Shown here one piece after another: positions 42,266-52,438 of a stretch of DNA of 64,000 nucleotides. The DNA is from Leguminivora glycinivorella (lineage: Eukaryota > Arthropoda > Insecta > Lepidoptera > Tortricidae). Location of the stretch: assembly GCF_023078275.1 (NCBI RefSeq), contig NC_062987.1, positions 20,817,772 through 20,881,771 on the forward strand, in the 5' to 3' direction. Positions within the stretch are counted from its first letter, which is position 1, and every line of letters begins with the position of its first letter. The position numbers were made by a program, and so were the translations under genes. Below the pieces are notes generated by a model that was not told where the DNA came from, ran no database searches, and worked only from the letters and a program-made list of their open reading frames with translations.

Positions 42266-44795
42266 TACGCTTTCCCGCTTAAACCACGCAACCGATTTTG
42301 ATGAAATTTGGAACAGACAATCTTTAGACCCTGAGACAGAACATAGGCTACTTTTTATTTCGAAAAAAAGGGATGAAGGGGTTGAAAAAGAGGTTGAAAG
42401 TTTGTATGGGATTTCTTAATTTTAAATGATAAAACCATGAAACTTTATATTTTAGCACTTGATAAGAAATCATTAAACATATATTTAAAGTCACATACAG
42501 GTCGAACGCGATTAATTAACATTATTTTTACCTTTAAAATAAACATGGTGGGAAATAAACATTAACTAAAAGCGGGTAGATTATATTTATTTGTCTACCC
42601 CGAACATTTATATAAATTAATATCGGGTAGTTTTGTGTTGTTTACATCTCCGGTGACATTTTGCTGGGACGTCAGTCTTCCGCGACCACGGCCAGTGCAA
42701 CCTGGCCGAAATGTTGGGAAAAAAGGTAAAAAAAATGTTAATTAATCGCGTTCGACCTGTATGTGACTTTAAATATGTGTACAAAGCGCGAGAACTTAAA
42801 GTGTTATATCATTAAACATCTTGATAAGGGATAGGGATAGGGATAGCGATAGGGATAGCGATAGGGAAAGCGATAGGGATAGCGATAGGGATAGCGATAG
42901 GGATAGCGATAGGGATAGCGATAGGGATAGCGATAGCGATAGCGATAGCGATAGCGTTAGCGATAGCGTTAGCGATAGCGTTAGCGATAGCGTTAGCGAT
43001 AGCGTTAGCGATAGCGTTAGCGATAGCGTTAGCGATAGCGATAGCGATAGCGATACGGATACGGATACGGGTACGGGTACGGATACGGATACGGATACGG
43101 ATACGGATACGGATACGGATACGGATACGGATACGGATACGGATACGGATACGGATACGGATACGGATACGGATACGGATACGGATACGGATACGGATAC
43201 GGATACGGATACGGATAATATGCATGGGTATCGTTAGAGGGATACGGATAATCGGTCGGCGGTCTCTTACAATCAATGTGCTCTAAGACGATCGTTGTTT
43301 GCTTGCTTGGAGATTACGTTTGCGATAAGTATAAGCAAAATGTAAAAAATTGTAAGGGATAATAGAAAAAAGTACTTTTTACCCACCGATCATAGTGTCG
43401 AAATACGGGCTATGTGGGATGTTTATAAAGGTTTCCCCAGCGTATATAGAATTACCTACGCTGTGGTCGATGTGTAATATTTCTACAATCATTGCAAGCA
43501 AAAGTATTATGTGCAATCGAAATAATCGCAGATAAATATACCTACAGAGAAACCTACGGTCCCTACGGATCCAAATGAAAATCTTAATGAATACTTTTAT
43601 TACGCGGGCGAAGCCGCGGGTAAAAGCTAGTATCATATATACTTGAAAATTTCGACCCTTGCTTTCGTGTACCGATGGCCGAGTGGTTCAGGCATCCGTC
43701 CGGTTAGCGGAGTACTCTGGTTCGAATTCGAATCCAGCTTGGAATACTTGGAGGCATTGGTAATTTTTTCTTTGTATATGACATTTATTTAATATTTATA
43801 GTATGATAGTAGTGAGACTACTTAATAATACAAATTAAAATATTTTCTATGAGAAAATAGTTTGATTTGATCTAAGATTAAAGTAAAAACGTGCCAGTAT
43901 CTCGAAAATCATGACATTTTTATTAAGGTCAAATTCGCTTAATGCGATAGCTAATGAGATGTCCTAACAGCTTTGACCCTTTTTCGCTTGGGCGTAGGTT
44001 TTAGGGTCACAGAGCATATCTATAGGATTTCCATTAAACGCTAATGGGTCTAAGCTGAACGAGTCTGCCACATGTACCCAGAAAGGTGGGCCAAAATTGA
44101 CATAAAATTATGCAATTAAGAAAGTGGTGACTATTCACATTATACCTTTATACTTGTAATACATGTCGATATCTATTTAAATAAAAATTTATACCTACTT
44201 GTTTAGAGTTGTACAGTGAGCTACCAAATTGCAAGGAGAAATTATGAATGGATTCATTGATAAATTCGCCATCCACTTTTGCAGCTCACCGTGCATTAAT
44301 TAACTACTTACGGTGTGCGGACACAAAATAAGATTTATATAATGACGCTCATCATCCTCCTTGCGTTATCCCGGCATTTGCCGCGGCTCATGGGAGCCTG
44401 GGGTCCGCTGTGACAACTAATCCCAAGATTTGGCGTAGGCACTAGTTTTATGAAAGCGACTGCCATCTGACCTTCCAACCCGAAGGGTAAACTAGACCTT
44501 ATTGGAACTAGTCCGGTTTCCTCACGATGTTTTCCTTCACCGAAAAGCGACTGGCAAATATCAAATGACGTTTCGCACATAAGTTCCGAAAAACTCATTG
44601 GTACGAGCCAGGGTTCGAACCCGTGACCTCCGGATTGAAAGTCGCACGCTCTTACCGCTAGGCCACCAGCGCATAATAGTGTCTTTAACTAAAATGTACT
44701 TACCAGTTTAACATATCCCCAAGCTATCAATCCTCTTCTCAAGGGTATACAAAAACAACATCGTTTGAACTCCGGTGCTTCTCTCTGCATTGCCA
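39766..44795 (-). CDS. Four-pass membrane protein, array gene 6 (4 exons, 206-208 aa)
   Basis: Exons: 44795 or 44790 down to 44704 (31 or 29 codons), 41421-41257 (55), 41051-40862 (63 plus 1 base), 39944-39766 (2 bases plus 58 codons and TGA). Two ATGs, MAMQREAPEF, are in frame; the second matches the start used by its neighbours. TM2 ends FSIVFIVAGHK; exon 3 starts KSIKLLKVSYVYNIVWLG. Tail QFTNHVAAEPLCTLRN then ESDCTEKKLHGEEKGKIDI: a single Cys-repeat remnant followed by a charged end. Intron 1 (3.3 kb) carries a Helitron-like element and a 540-bp repeat; intron 3 carries two further repeats. Confidence 0.9.
40060..40572. mobile_element. TIR element (AAGACGATACGG ends), copy 1
   Basis: Left AAGACGATACGGTAGGGGTC AATTCTCCAT; right CATTTTAGCATTTTCGCTACCGTATC. 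The inner blocks TTAATGGACAATTTTTTCCG and AAGTTGAAAGGGGGGCTCC match 52489-52797. It lies in intron 3 of array gene 6. A partial relative is at 20570-20665. Confidence 0.75.
40673..40809 (-). mobile_element. Short Helitron-like element
   Basis: On the minus strand it starts CCATACTAATATTATAAATG and ends ACGCGAGCGAAGCCGCGAGA AAAAGCTAGT: a short GC hairpin a few bases before a terminal CTAG, the 3' signature of Helitrons. 137 bp, non-autonomous. It lies in intron 3 of array gene 6. Confidence 0.75.
41469..42012. repeat. Dispersed 540-bp repeat with CGGA array, copy 2
   Basis: Matches 36296-36853 from AACCGGCCAAGAGCGTGTCG to GACTACGGAACCCTAAAAA; its CGGA tract is shorter. It lies in intron 1 of array gene 6. 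Confidence 0.9.
42481..42776. mobile_element. Hairpin element with conserved core, copy 3
   Basis: Arms (ATATTTAAAGTCACATACAG, GTCGAACGCGATTAATTAAC) are mirrored at 42733-42776. The core includes GTCAGTCTTCCGCGACCACG and GGCCGAAATGTTGGG. The core is related to copies at 15029, 33340 and 53531. Confidence 0.8.
42829..43217. repeat. Hexanucleotide satellite with three unit types
   Basis: A pure array of 6-bp units passes from GGGATAGCGATA dimers (42829-42934) through GATAGC, then GTTAGCGATAGC dimers (about 42950-43036), to GATACG repeated more than 25 times (about 43050-43217). Both strands stay open (IRIRIR on minus, DTDTDT or SDRDSD on plus), producing long frames that are not genes. Confidence 0.95.
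43632..43880 (+). mobile_element. Repeat with tRNA-like core, copy 3
   Basis: Contains TTCGACCCTTGCTTTCGTG, CGATGGCCGAGTGGTTCAGG (A-box-like), a duplicated TTCGAATTCGAATCC at the B-box, then TTTTTCTTTGTATATGACAT. The 43786-43880 part matches the inverse of 11140-11252. More decayed than copies 1 and 2. Confidence 0.75.
44340..44677 (-). mobile_element. SINE family B, near full length
   Basis: Minus strand: head TGGTGGCCTAGCGGTAAGAG and GTCACGGGTTCGAACCCTGG, then the family B body ending GCCGGGATAACGCAAGGAGG. It lies in intron 1 of array gene 6, 27 bp from exon 1. Confidence 0.9.
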
Positions 44796-45194
44796 TATTT
44801 TAATAGAAAAATTGAATTTTTTTAAATCAAAGAAGTGGCTGAAACTGCCCGCAACTGTTTCGTAATTGGAATTGAACTGGAAATTGTTTTTTTTTTATCT
44901 GTTTGTGGGTGTTATTTTAGGAAGCAGTCGGTGGCGACAGATAACATTATCCTAACGCGAGCAAAATGGCCCTAGGTCAATGTTTTATGGATAAGTTGTC
45001 ACGAACTCTGCCTCTAACATTGGGTTTATGGTCAGTTGCATGTTGCATCAAACACAACACGAAGTAGACAAATCAAAGTTACGCAGCTGATGTCTATGGA
45101 AATACCCATACAAAAAAATTACGAAGGAATGGTAAATTTAGTAACGAACGATGACAAACTGACGCTTAGAATATCTACGTTTACATTATTTTTT

Positions 45195-45622
45195 ATATTA
45201 AATAAATAAATATTATAGTACATTCTTAGGTACACAGATTGACTGAACCCCACGGTAAGCTCAAGAAGGCTTGTATTGTGGTTATACAGCGATATACATA
45301 ATATACAAATACTTGTATATATTTTTATATTAAAGGAAAAAATGGAAAAATTTACGCTTCCGGCGGGACTTGAACCCGCACCATTTTTGCAATCCGTGCA
45401 ATGCTCTTACCAATTGAGCTACGGAAGCCACGCCGGACTTCGCAAATCTTCAGCAGACGTTTCTGCTTAATAAAAATTAATTTACTTGTATATAGATAGA
45501 AAACGTCCATGACTCAGGAACAAATAAATCCCATCACACAAATAAATGCCCTTACCGGGATTCGAACTCAGGACCGCGGCTCACCAGGCAGGGTCAGAAC
45601 CGACTGAGCCAAACCGGTCGTC
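45195..45622 (-). mobile_element. SINE family A split by a family C SINE (45330-45485)
   Basis: The family A body (45195-45320 and 45486-45622) is interrupted by a tRNA-headed insertion that reads on the minus strand GCTTCCGTAGCTCAATTGGT AAGAGC... and GCGGGTTCAAGTCCCGCCGG AAGC. A short ACTTGTATATA duplication flanks the insert (about 45312 and 45485). A decayed second family C head follows at 45628-45692. Confidence 0.8.
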
Positions 45623-46184
45623 AAAGGAAAAGAAAAAAATGTACGCTTCCAGCGGGATTTGTCCGCCTTAACCAATTGAGTTACGGAAGCCGCCAGAATC
45701 TGTGTATATGAATAACTATTCGCCGTGTATATGAATAAATATTGACCTGGGTTCCGGCAGAAAATCAGTGCTTTTGTCGACAGAGCGAAGCGTATCACTG
45801 AGCCTAGACCCTCTTCTCCTGCTGCAACGCACACAGTTGTATTCTGTACTTTTTTATTTTTTTACTTTTTTTTTACTGTCTTTTATTCATTTTATTGCTA
45901 TCTCTTTTTATTATGTTGCGATTAACTTGTGTGTTTCCTTTAATCTGTATATTGTCTGTGTTTGCAGTTTGCCAAATAAATGATTTATCATACATAGATA
46001 AATCTATCTATTCGAACTTTTTAAATGTCAATTTACCTTATGCCAAGATTATACCCACCTAATACGTTGCCCTAGTACACAGATAAAAGCTTCTTGGCCA
46101 TAGATTGGCTGTTAAACTTTAGTATCTTAGAGAAACATAAGAATGAGATGAATAACAATAAAAATTAAATGATATTTAAAATGA

Positions 46185-46362
46185 AAAAAAAAAATATGTA
46201 TTTTTCAAGTAGGCATATAAAGCTACGCCGACTCTAAGCCTACGCCTCAGCCTCGAGAAGATTTCAGTCCCCCCTCAGTTGGGAGGGGGGTATCCACTAT
46301 GGAACCGGCAAGATACTCGGCGGGCCACTTCTTTTCAAAACATTACATCTTATAATTAACAT
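46185..46362 (-). repeat. Dispersed repeat (AAGCTACGCCG...CGGCGGGCCAC), copy 1
   Basis: Matches 59768-59965 (AAGCTACGCCGACTCTAAGC, CCTCGAGAAGATTTCAGTCC, GGTATCCACTATGGAACCGG, CTCGGCGGGCCACTTCTTTT). Probably the 3' end of a retroelement read on the minus strand. Confidence 0.75.
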
Positions 46363-46508
46363 GCATTAAATAACAAGATAAATTTAACATGCAAATGCAC
46401 TCTATGGAAATCTTAAATTGAAAAGTCATTAATTATCATATACTTATATTTTGTAATTCTGACAATACTGATACTTGTCCATTTTGTCTATATAAATACT
46501 AAATCTCC

Positions 46509-48770
46509 TCATTTCTCGTCTGTGCAACCATCTTGCACGGTTTTCTTATCCGTGCACTGGTTGTGAAGCGTGCACAGCGGCTCTCCGGAGCTCACGTGAT
46601 TTGTGAACTGCATTTCTAGGGTTTGGTTCTGTAGTTTTTTCAGTTCGCTACGTATCAGTAAAATTACGTAGATTTGAACAACTGAAATAAGAAAAAAATG
46701 TTTTAAATAAAATGAAGTATTAAAAGCTTTTATTGCATCTGTAATCAGTGTAATTAAATTACAAATCATCCTTAGTCTGTTTTCACATTATCCGATTCAT
46801 TATCGAATTTTGGAAGGATTTCAATGGAGAAAATCCAAATGGCGCCTGTAATGTATGGGATATCGGTCCTACATCCAATATCGGATCGGATAATGTGAAA
46901 ACGCACTTAAGAAACCGAAGTTTCGGATATGAGTAGGTTTTTAGTAAATTAGGTCTGTCAACATTATTAGAATGATATTACGTTAGGTTAGACTAGTAAA
47001 ATTATAGGTATAAATGTATGAAAATACTCGGACTAAAACTTGTGGACCATAATTGCAGTATTGGATTATAGTTGGGGAAGTTTTACAGCAGATATTAAAA
47101 TAAAATAAAAATGTAGGTACACTAATGAAAAATAGATTACTTAATCAAATGTAGACAAATTATACCTTCATATGGCATAGGCACTGTACGTACATATAAA
47201 GCAGATGCCAAATGCTGAGCCGGTAAAGAATTCCAATATCAAATACTTTCTGTCTTCAATGTATGGCCACAGTCTTTGGACAAAACCGATGTCCAAATAC
47301 AGCATGAAGCATGTCACTAGCGTCAACATACCCAACCATACTGTATTGTATTCATAGGAGATTTTCAGCAGCTTAATACTTTTCTGAAACAAAAAACTTG
47401 TTATTTATATCTTCTTATAGAGAAAAATACAAACGCACAAAACATAACAACAACAACAACAAACAAACTTAACGCAAGTTGGTTATATGGATTATAACGG
47501 CCACTTGGCCGTTATAATCCATATAACCAAAGAGGATCGAGTATTATAGAGAGTTACTGTCGAAGTAAAATGTGTAATCACAGTGCATAGACTGCCATCT
47601 CTTGACACAGTCTTAAAACTTTTGAACCTCAGTTTTGACACTTTGGCCCATATTCTTAGCTTGATATGTTTTAAAATGTCAAATATTAATATTAACGCCA
47701 TCTAGCTGAGCGTACCCCAAAGGTGTAATGCCATCTAGGCCACCGTACCTTTTTCTGTATGGTACTGAGGTACGTTTTTTTCTTAGACTTTATCTGTCTA
47801 TACGGAGTTATATATGTCTTTGATATAACTAAACACTAAGAAAATGAAACGGGGTAACAGGACATGTCATGATAATATAATTGAGATAATAAACTTGTGG
47901 TTAATAAAACGTAAATAAAAAAAGGAAAAAAGTTCCAATATCATCGCATAATGGCTAGCTTTCGACGTTTCAAGGACGGCATTGTCTCTGCGGCCTCGGA
48001 GCAAAACAGTCTGCTCGCGTCGGAGCTTATTGTTGAAACATAGATACTTAGTTATAAGCGATTAAGTCTCGTTTGCAATTTTAAATATAATTTACTAACT
48101 CGAAACTTACCTTATGTCCTGCCACGATGAGAACGATAGTGAAAGCAATATCGATGGGCAAGCAAATGCAGATAATCGAAAATATAGCAACATCTGAATT
48201 GTATGAGCTGGAATTGTACGAGGCGAGAATGTAGAACATCAACCCTGCGAAGGCTAACATGAACATGTTGAGGGTCTGTAACAGAAGAGAGTCCAGCATT
48301 TAAATAGTAAAAAAAACTAAACGGTCAATCAAATCTTGGCACTAAAAACGGCTCGAATTTCAAATTTTCTGTGTGAATGTAACCTTCGCCCTTATATTTT
48401 CCATCAATTTTTAAGTGTTATGGCTCGTCAATGATTCCGCCAACATCAAGGGTTAGAAAGGCACGAGTTTTATGAAGACCGGCCGGTGAGCCCTACAAAG
48501 TAATGACATTACAATCTTTTTCAAACGAGCCATGTCCCATCAGTATACAGTCATGGGACAAAATGACCATTCTCCTTTGCTGCTCTATTTTTTAGTGCCA
48601 AAATTTGGTTGACCGCCTATAACTAATAACCAAAAGGTTAAGCATGTGAATCTCATTAGTTTGGTGTGATAAAAAAAATAAAAACTTACAACTTTAACAT
48701 ATCCCCAAGCAATAAGTCCCCTTCTCAGTGGTAGGCAAAAGCAACATCTCTTAAACTCCGGAGCTTCCAT
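46509..48770 (-). CDS. Four-pass membrane protein, array gene 7 (4 exons, 202 aa)
   Basis: Exons: 48770-48690 (27 codons), 48275-48111 (55), 47383-47194 (63 plus 1 base), 46681-46509 (2 bases plus 56 codons and TGA). Donors GTAAGT, GTAAGT, GTACGT; acceptors end TTACAG, TTTCAG, TTTCAG. Starts MEAPEFKRCCFCLPLRRG; an in-frame ATG 12 codons upstream (48806) would add MSGVFFTTRAQV. TM2 ends FTIVLIVAGHK, exon 3 begins KSIKLLKISYEYNTVWLG, tail QFTNHVSSGEPLCTLHN then two Cys-repeat units (QCTDKKTVQD, GCTDEK). The last gene of the array and 0.8 kb from the divergent secreted-protein gene. Confidence 0.92.
46776..46913. mobile_element. MITE (TTTTCACATTATCCGAT ends), copy 1
   Basis: GTTTTCACATTATCCGATTC is mirrored by GATCGGATAATGTGAAAAC. 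The middle contains ATGGCGCC. A second copy, split by a LINE, lies at 57005-57034 and 57930-58048. It lies in intron 3 of array gene 7. Confidence 0.8.
47531..47820 (+). repeat. Dispersed 290-bp repeat, copy 3
   Basis: Same ordered blocks as 9822-10092 and 11998-12285. Preceded by a short palindrome (TTATAACGGCCACTTGGCCG TTATAA at about 47493-47516). It lies in intron 2 of array gene 7. Confidence 0.85.
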
Positions 48771-49049
48771 TACTTGAGCTCGAGTAGTGAAAAAAACACC
48801 GGACACTCAAATCACTATTTATATCTCAAATGAGGATAATCTCAAAAAGTAGGTATAAAAATAGCACTATTTTCAATACATGGCGACAACATCTGTTTCG
48901 TAGCTGTGCTGAAATGAATCTGTGCTATCAAATTATAATTACTATAAAATATTATAATTATTATCAAATTGTGGATGTTGTGAATCGATTTGCACGACAT
49001 TATGTGGCGTGAGATAACTACGGGAATCACAGACTGCAAAATGTATGAC

Positions 49050-49132
49050 CTTCTTATCATCCTCCTTGCGTTATCCCGGAATTTGCCACGACTAATGGGA
49101 GCCTGGGGTCCGCTTTGACAACTAATCCCCTA
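49050..49132 (-). mobile_element. SINE family B, 3' fragment
   Basis: ATCATCCTCCTTGCGTTATC with GGGAGCCTGGGGTCCGCTTT and GACAACTAATCCC is the end of the family B body. The head is absent. About 330 bp upstream of the TATA box of the secreted-protein gene. Confidence 0.8.
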
Positions 49133-49465
49133 GTTTAACGAACTTTACCTTTGCCTATTTTATGCTACTTCATATTCCTCTTTAAGTCTTTACCAACATT
49201 TGATTTCTTCAAAACGTCAAATGTTCTACTGTACTAAAATATTTCGCCTATTTTTTTGCCTTTGCCTATTTCATTTGCTTATTCTTTGTTGCTTCACATT
49301 CTTCGTTATCAACATTTGATTTTCCTCCAACGTCAATTGCCATTAATAGAATTAGAACAGATCATACATTTTCCGTTTCGATTCCCGTTGAATCATTCCA
49401 CAGGATAACTTTAATCCAAAAACCATTATCTCCTTATTTGCGTCAAACGATGACTCTTATCCTAC

Positions 49466-49473
49466 TATATAAA
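49466..49473 (+). promoter_or_regulatory. TATA box of the Diedel-like gene
   Basis: TATATAAA lies 86 bases before the chosen ATG. Initiation about 30 bases downstream (around CCATTCATTG, near 49500) would leave a short 5' leader and exclude the upstream in-frame ATG at 49438. Confidence 0.6.
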
Positions 49474-49551
49474 CGACTTCACTTTCTGTTAAATACCATT
49501 CATTGTCTCTTCACTGCCTCCATCAAGAAGCATCTCGTTGAGATCGGCATC

Positions 49552-49959
49552 ATGAAATACATCTACATTTTAGTCATCGTTGTATGTGTTGTCCATATCC
49601 AAGCTCATCATTTGGAAGTATTCACCAAAAACTGCTGTCCTGCCTATTTCCATCCGAACGGAAGAGACCAACCTATATGTGCTGATGGATCTTATGTGGA
49701 GCAGACCTTATGCTGTGGCAAAGGTCCCTGCAATGTGGGCTGCTGCAACTGTGAGAGTGGCTGCATAGAAGGACCTTATTCAAAAGGAAGGGTATACTCC
49801 CCTCTAACGGCGATAGCTCAAAGTATTCCTGCGAGCGAAGGTGTCAAGAATTATGTCGAGTTCGGAATTCAAAAAGTAGGCGAAAACTTCGGAGTTATAG
49901 CAGAGAAAACTAAGGAGGTGGGAAATAAAATTGTGAATTGGTTTAAAAATTTAGGTTAA
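49552..49959 (+). CDS. Diedel-like secreted cysteine-rich protein (single exon, 135 aa)
   Basis: The frame is open from 49438, but the ATG at 49552 follows the TATA box and starts a clean signal peptide (MKYIYILVIVVCVVHIQA). The mature part has ten cysteines before residue 75: NCCPAYF, ICADGSYV, CCGKGPCNVGCCNCESGC. The CysCys...ICADG...CGxGxCNxxxCNCxxGC spacing is that of insect Diedel proteins, small secreted immunomodulatory proteins with relatives in some insect viruses. Unlike a compact Diedel fold, about 55 residues follow (PLTAIAQSIPASEG... KEVGNKIVNWFKNLG), mostly amphipathic helix. No intron is seen. Function in immune modulation is inferred from the family, not shown here. Gene faces away from array gene 7. 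Confidence 0.8.
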   Translation: MKYIYILVIVVCVVHIQAHHLEVFTKNCCPAYFHPNGRDQPICADGSYVEQTLCCGKGPCNVGCCNCESGCIEGPYSKGRVYSPLTAIAQSIPASEGVKNYVEFGIQKVGENFGVIAEKTKEVGNKIVNWFKNLG

Positions 49960-49999
49960 TTTACCGATGATGTAATTGTTGGGGTGAAATGTAATTTAA

Positions 50000-50725
50000 G
50001 TTTAAAAAGTATTTAAATATTGAAAATAGTTATGCTATAACTTTAATATTTTTACTGCATGTCTATAACACTAATACTTAATTTACAATTAATTTATTAT
50101 ATATACTACACTTACAATTTTATTGTTTACTATTTAGTACTTTTGCTAATAATGTCAATTTACTTTCCAGTAGGTACCTTAAATTTTTGATCATTGTAAT
50201 TCGTGGTATTTTATCAATACTTAATAAGGTTTTAGGGTTCCTTACCTTAAAGAGGAAAAACGGAACCCTTATAGGATCACTCGTGCGTCTGTCTGTCCGT
50301 CTCTCACAGCCAATTTTCTCCGAAACTACTGGACCGATTTACTTGAAATTTGGTATTTTAATTATTAATAAGGCACCATGATAAAATATGAACTGGAAAG
50401 CCGTCTAATTTTCAAGACACGCAATGAATTCAATACATTTGATACATAGGTATTAATATGTACCTTTCTGTGTTTATATTTAGAACGGTAGTATTATTAC
50501 TGCATATTTTTGCAACAGCATTAAAGTTAGAAATTGTATAAAAATAAAAACAAAGTATGACAACGATTTAGTACATCTTATTTCGTTATATCTACTTAAA
50601 ACCAAAGCCCAAAATGAAAAGGGGTGATAGGTCAACTCATTAGCTATCATATTAAGTGGATTTAACCTTAATGAAAATATCATGCTTTTTGCATTCCTTC
50701 TTTAAAAAATCCTCAGCCTGCAAGT
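50000..50725. other. Downstream of the Diedel-like gene; repeat fragments
   Basis: No gene. A fragment at 50228-50350 (TAGGGTTCCTTACC, AAAAACGGAACCC, CTGTCTGTCCGTCT, CTACTGGACCGATTT) resembles the end of the 36296-36853 family. The rest is AT-rich and unrecognised. Confidence 0.4.
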
Positions 50726-51053
50726 AACTGGGCCATTTTTTTTTTCAAAGTTGTCTACTCCACTTTTTTTGTAACATGGGTAGTTTTTACGCGATTGATA
50801 CTCAGAATCGAGAGCTCCTTCGATCCTGATAGGAGAAAAAATATGTCCCAAGATTTCCATTCATTTTATCGAACATTCCGTTACCGCCATACAAAATGTA
50901 TGAAAAAATGGTAACGGAATGGGAAAAAAAACCTTGGGACACTTTTTTCTCCTATTAGGATTGAAAGAGCTCGCGATTCTGAGTGGAAAACACATAAAAA
51001 AATCCAAATAAAAAAAAAGTGGAGTGGACAACTTTGAAAAAAATGGCCCAACT
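50726..51053. mobile_element. Hairpin element (long arms)
   Basis: AACTGGGCCATTTTTTTTTT CAAAGTTGTCTACTCCACTTTTTTT is mirrored by AAAAAAAAGTGGAGTGGACA ACTTTGAAAAAAATGGCCCAACT. Inner words TGATAGGAGAAAAAATATGT CCCAAG and CTTGGGACACTTTTTTCTCC also pair. A related sequence, more decayed, is at 62270-62560. Confidence 0.8.
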
Positions 51054-51450
51054 GCTTCCCATCCTTGACAATAAAAATGACGCGAATAATGAAAAAGTGG
51101 AAATATTGTCTCAATTGAGAATAGAACTCACGGCCTCTGGTTCCGAGGCCGGCCGAATGTTTAAAACACAGGGCCGTGTTACGCGCGTGCGCAGTTATTA
51201 AAATGAGAGTGACATATTGCCGCCGCATTACTGCCGCAATGTTAACTTTTTAATTTTTTTATTTCTTTAATATCCGTTTATATGCCCCATTGCTGGGCAA
51301 AGGCCGGTGATTTCCTCAGCTTAGCGCTTTTTCATTCCAACTTTATGAAAATTATATGAATTTTTGGTAACCAACTGGATATCAGACATTATATTGTCCT
51401 TAAGGAAGATGGTGCCATGATGACACCACATACCCATAGGGCATAGACGT

Positions 51451-51559
51451 TTATATTATATGTGACGTTATCTGGGTAAAGGGACCTAATTGTCGTTGGC
51501 GCTTGCGGCGTTATGAGACAATAAGATCCCTTTACCCAGATAACGTCACATATAATCTA
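51451..51559. mobile_element. Hairpin MITE, 109 bp
   Basis: TTATATTATATGTGACGTTA TCTGGGTAAAGGGA at the left is exactly mirrored, but for a base or two, by TCCCTTTACCCAGATAACGT CACATATAATCTAA. The loop GTCGTTGGCGCTTGCGGCGT is GC-rich. Confidence 0.85.
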
Positions 51560-51639
51560 ATATACATATAATATAATATACATATAATACGTTGGGTACG
51601 TGATGGTCCCAACAGCCTGCTTCAGCTCATGTCTGGGTA

Positions 51640-51930
51640 TCCTGCCGGTACATTCTGGAGACACTGGAATTCTTTGCCTATGGGTTCTAGAGGCGTGGTG
51701 TATAATTTAATGTAAATACCGGAATAGATTTAATAATTTAAATTTTTATGTTTTTTGACTTTTATTTTATGGTTTGAATTTTACCTTTATTTTTATTTTA
51801 TTTTTAATTTTTATTGACGATTTTTTAATGTTTAAATTCTGTGCTTTTATTGTATTTAATGTATTATTTTACTATGGCTCATTTACCTGAAATTATTTTT
51901 TTGAATTGAATTGAATTTGAATTGAATAAT
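51640..51930 (+). mobile_element. Probable retroelement 3' end with GAATT tail
   Basis: An AT-rich stretch ends in (TTGAATTGAATTGAATTTGA)-type tail at 51899-51928, as in LINEs that end in short tandem repeats. A similar tail with other sequence is at 63280-63300. No reading frame. Confidence 0.35.
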
Positions 51931-52438
51931 ATGAAATTTTGATTCCTTACATAACATGTTTTTTTATTTTTTATTTCAATGTGTGGTAGCGACTCCTAAT
52001 ATGTAACGGAAAATTCTGAAAAAATTACAAACCGTTTGTTTAGTGGCAGAGAACATTTTTAAGGGGTGCCACATAGAACATTTTAAAATCGATAAAATAA
52101 GCAGCACCCTAGTTGAAACCCCTACTTCAAATAGTACTAACCTCGAATGCTACTGCAGCATTCTATATTTCGACTACTGTATTTATAGATATCGTGATGT
52201 CATAATTTGGCAGAGATTACTAAAACATTGGTCACTGATTCAGATACAATAATACTGCTGTACTACGCATAAGAGCAGTAATATCTAATTGGGGGACTTA
52301 TCGACTCCTTAGCGTGTTTTCTCTTCACAAATTCTATATTCAAAAGTTTTTATTTGTTTTGGACTGTGGTATCTGTGGCAGAGAAGTCACTGTTTTTTTT
52401 TATTTAGGTATCAGTGAACGTGTTGTGTGTTGGTAAAG

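Larger units (their letters stand above)
42176..43631 (+). mobile_element. Helitron-like element carrying two later insertions
   Basis: Starts CATACTAATATTATAAATGC GAAAG and ends ACGCGGGCGAAGCCGCGGGT AAAAGCTAGT with the same terminal hairpin and CTAG as 40673-40809. Inside are a (TCTG)n tract (42217-42262), a hairpin element (42481-42776) and a hexanucleotide array (42829-43217). No Rep/helicase frame. It lies in intron 1 of array gene 6. Confidence 0.75.

Noticed and set aside
42812..43276. Long open frames on both strands (154 and 138 codons)
   Set aside because: They are the translation of the hexanucleotide array and have no other coding features.
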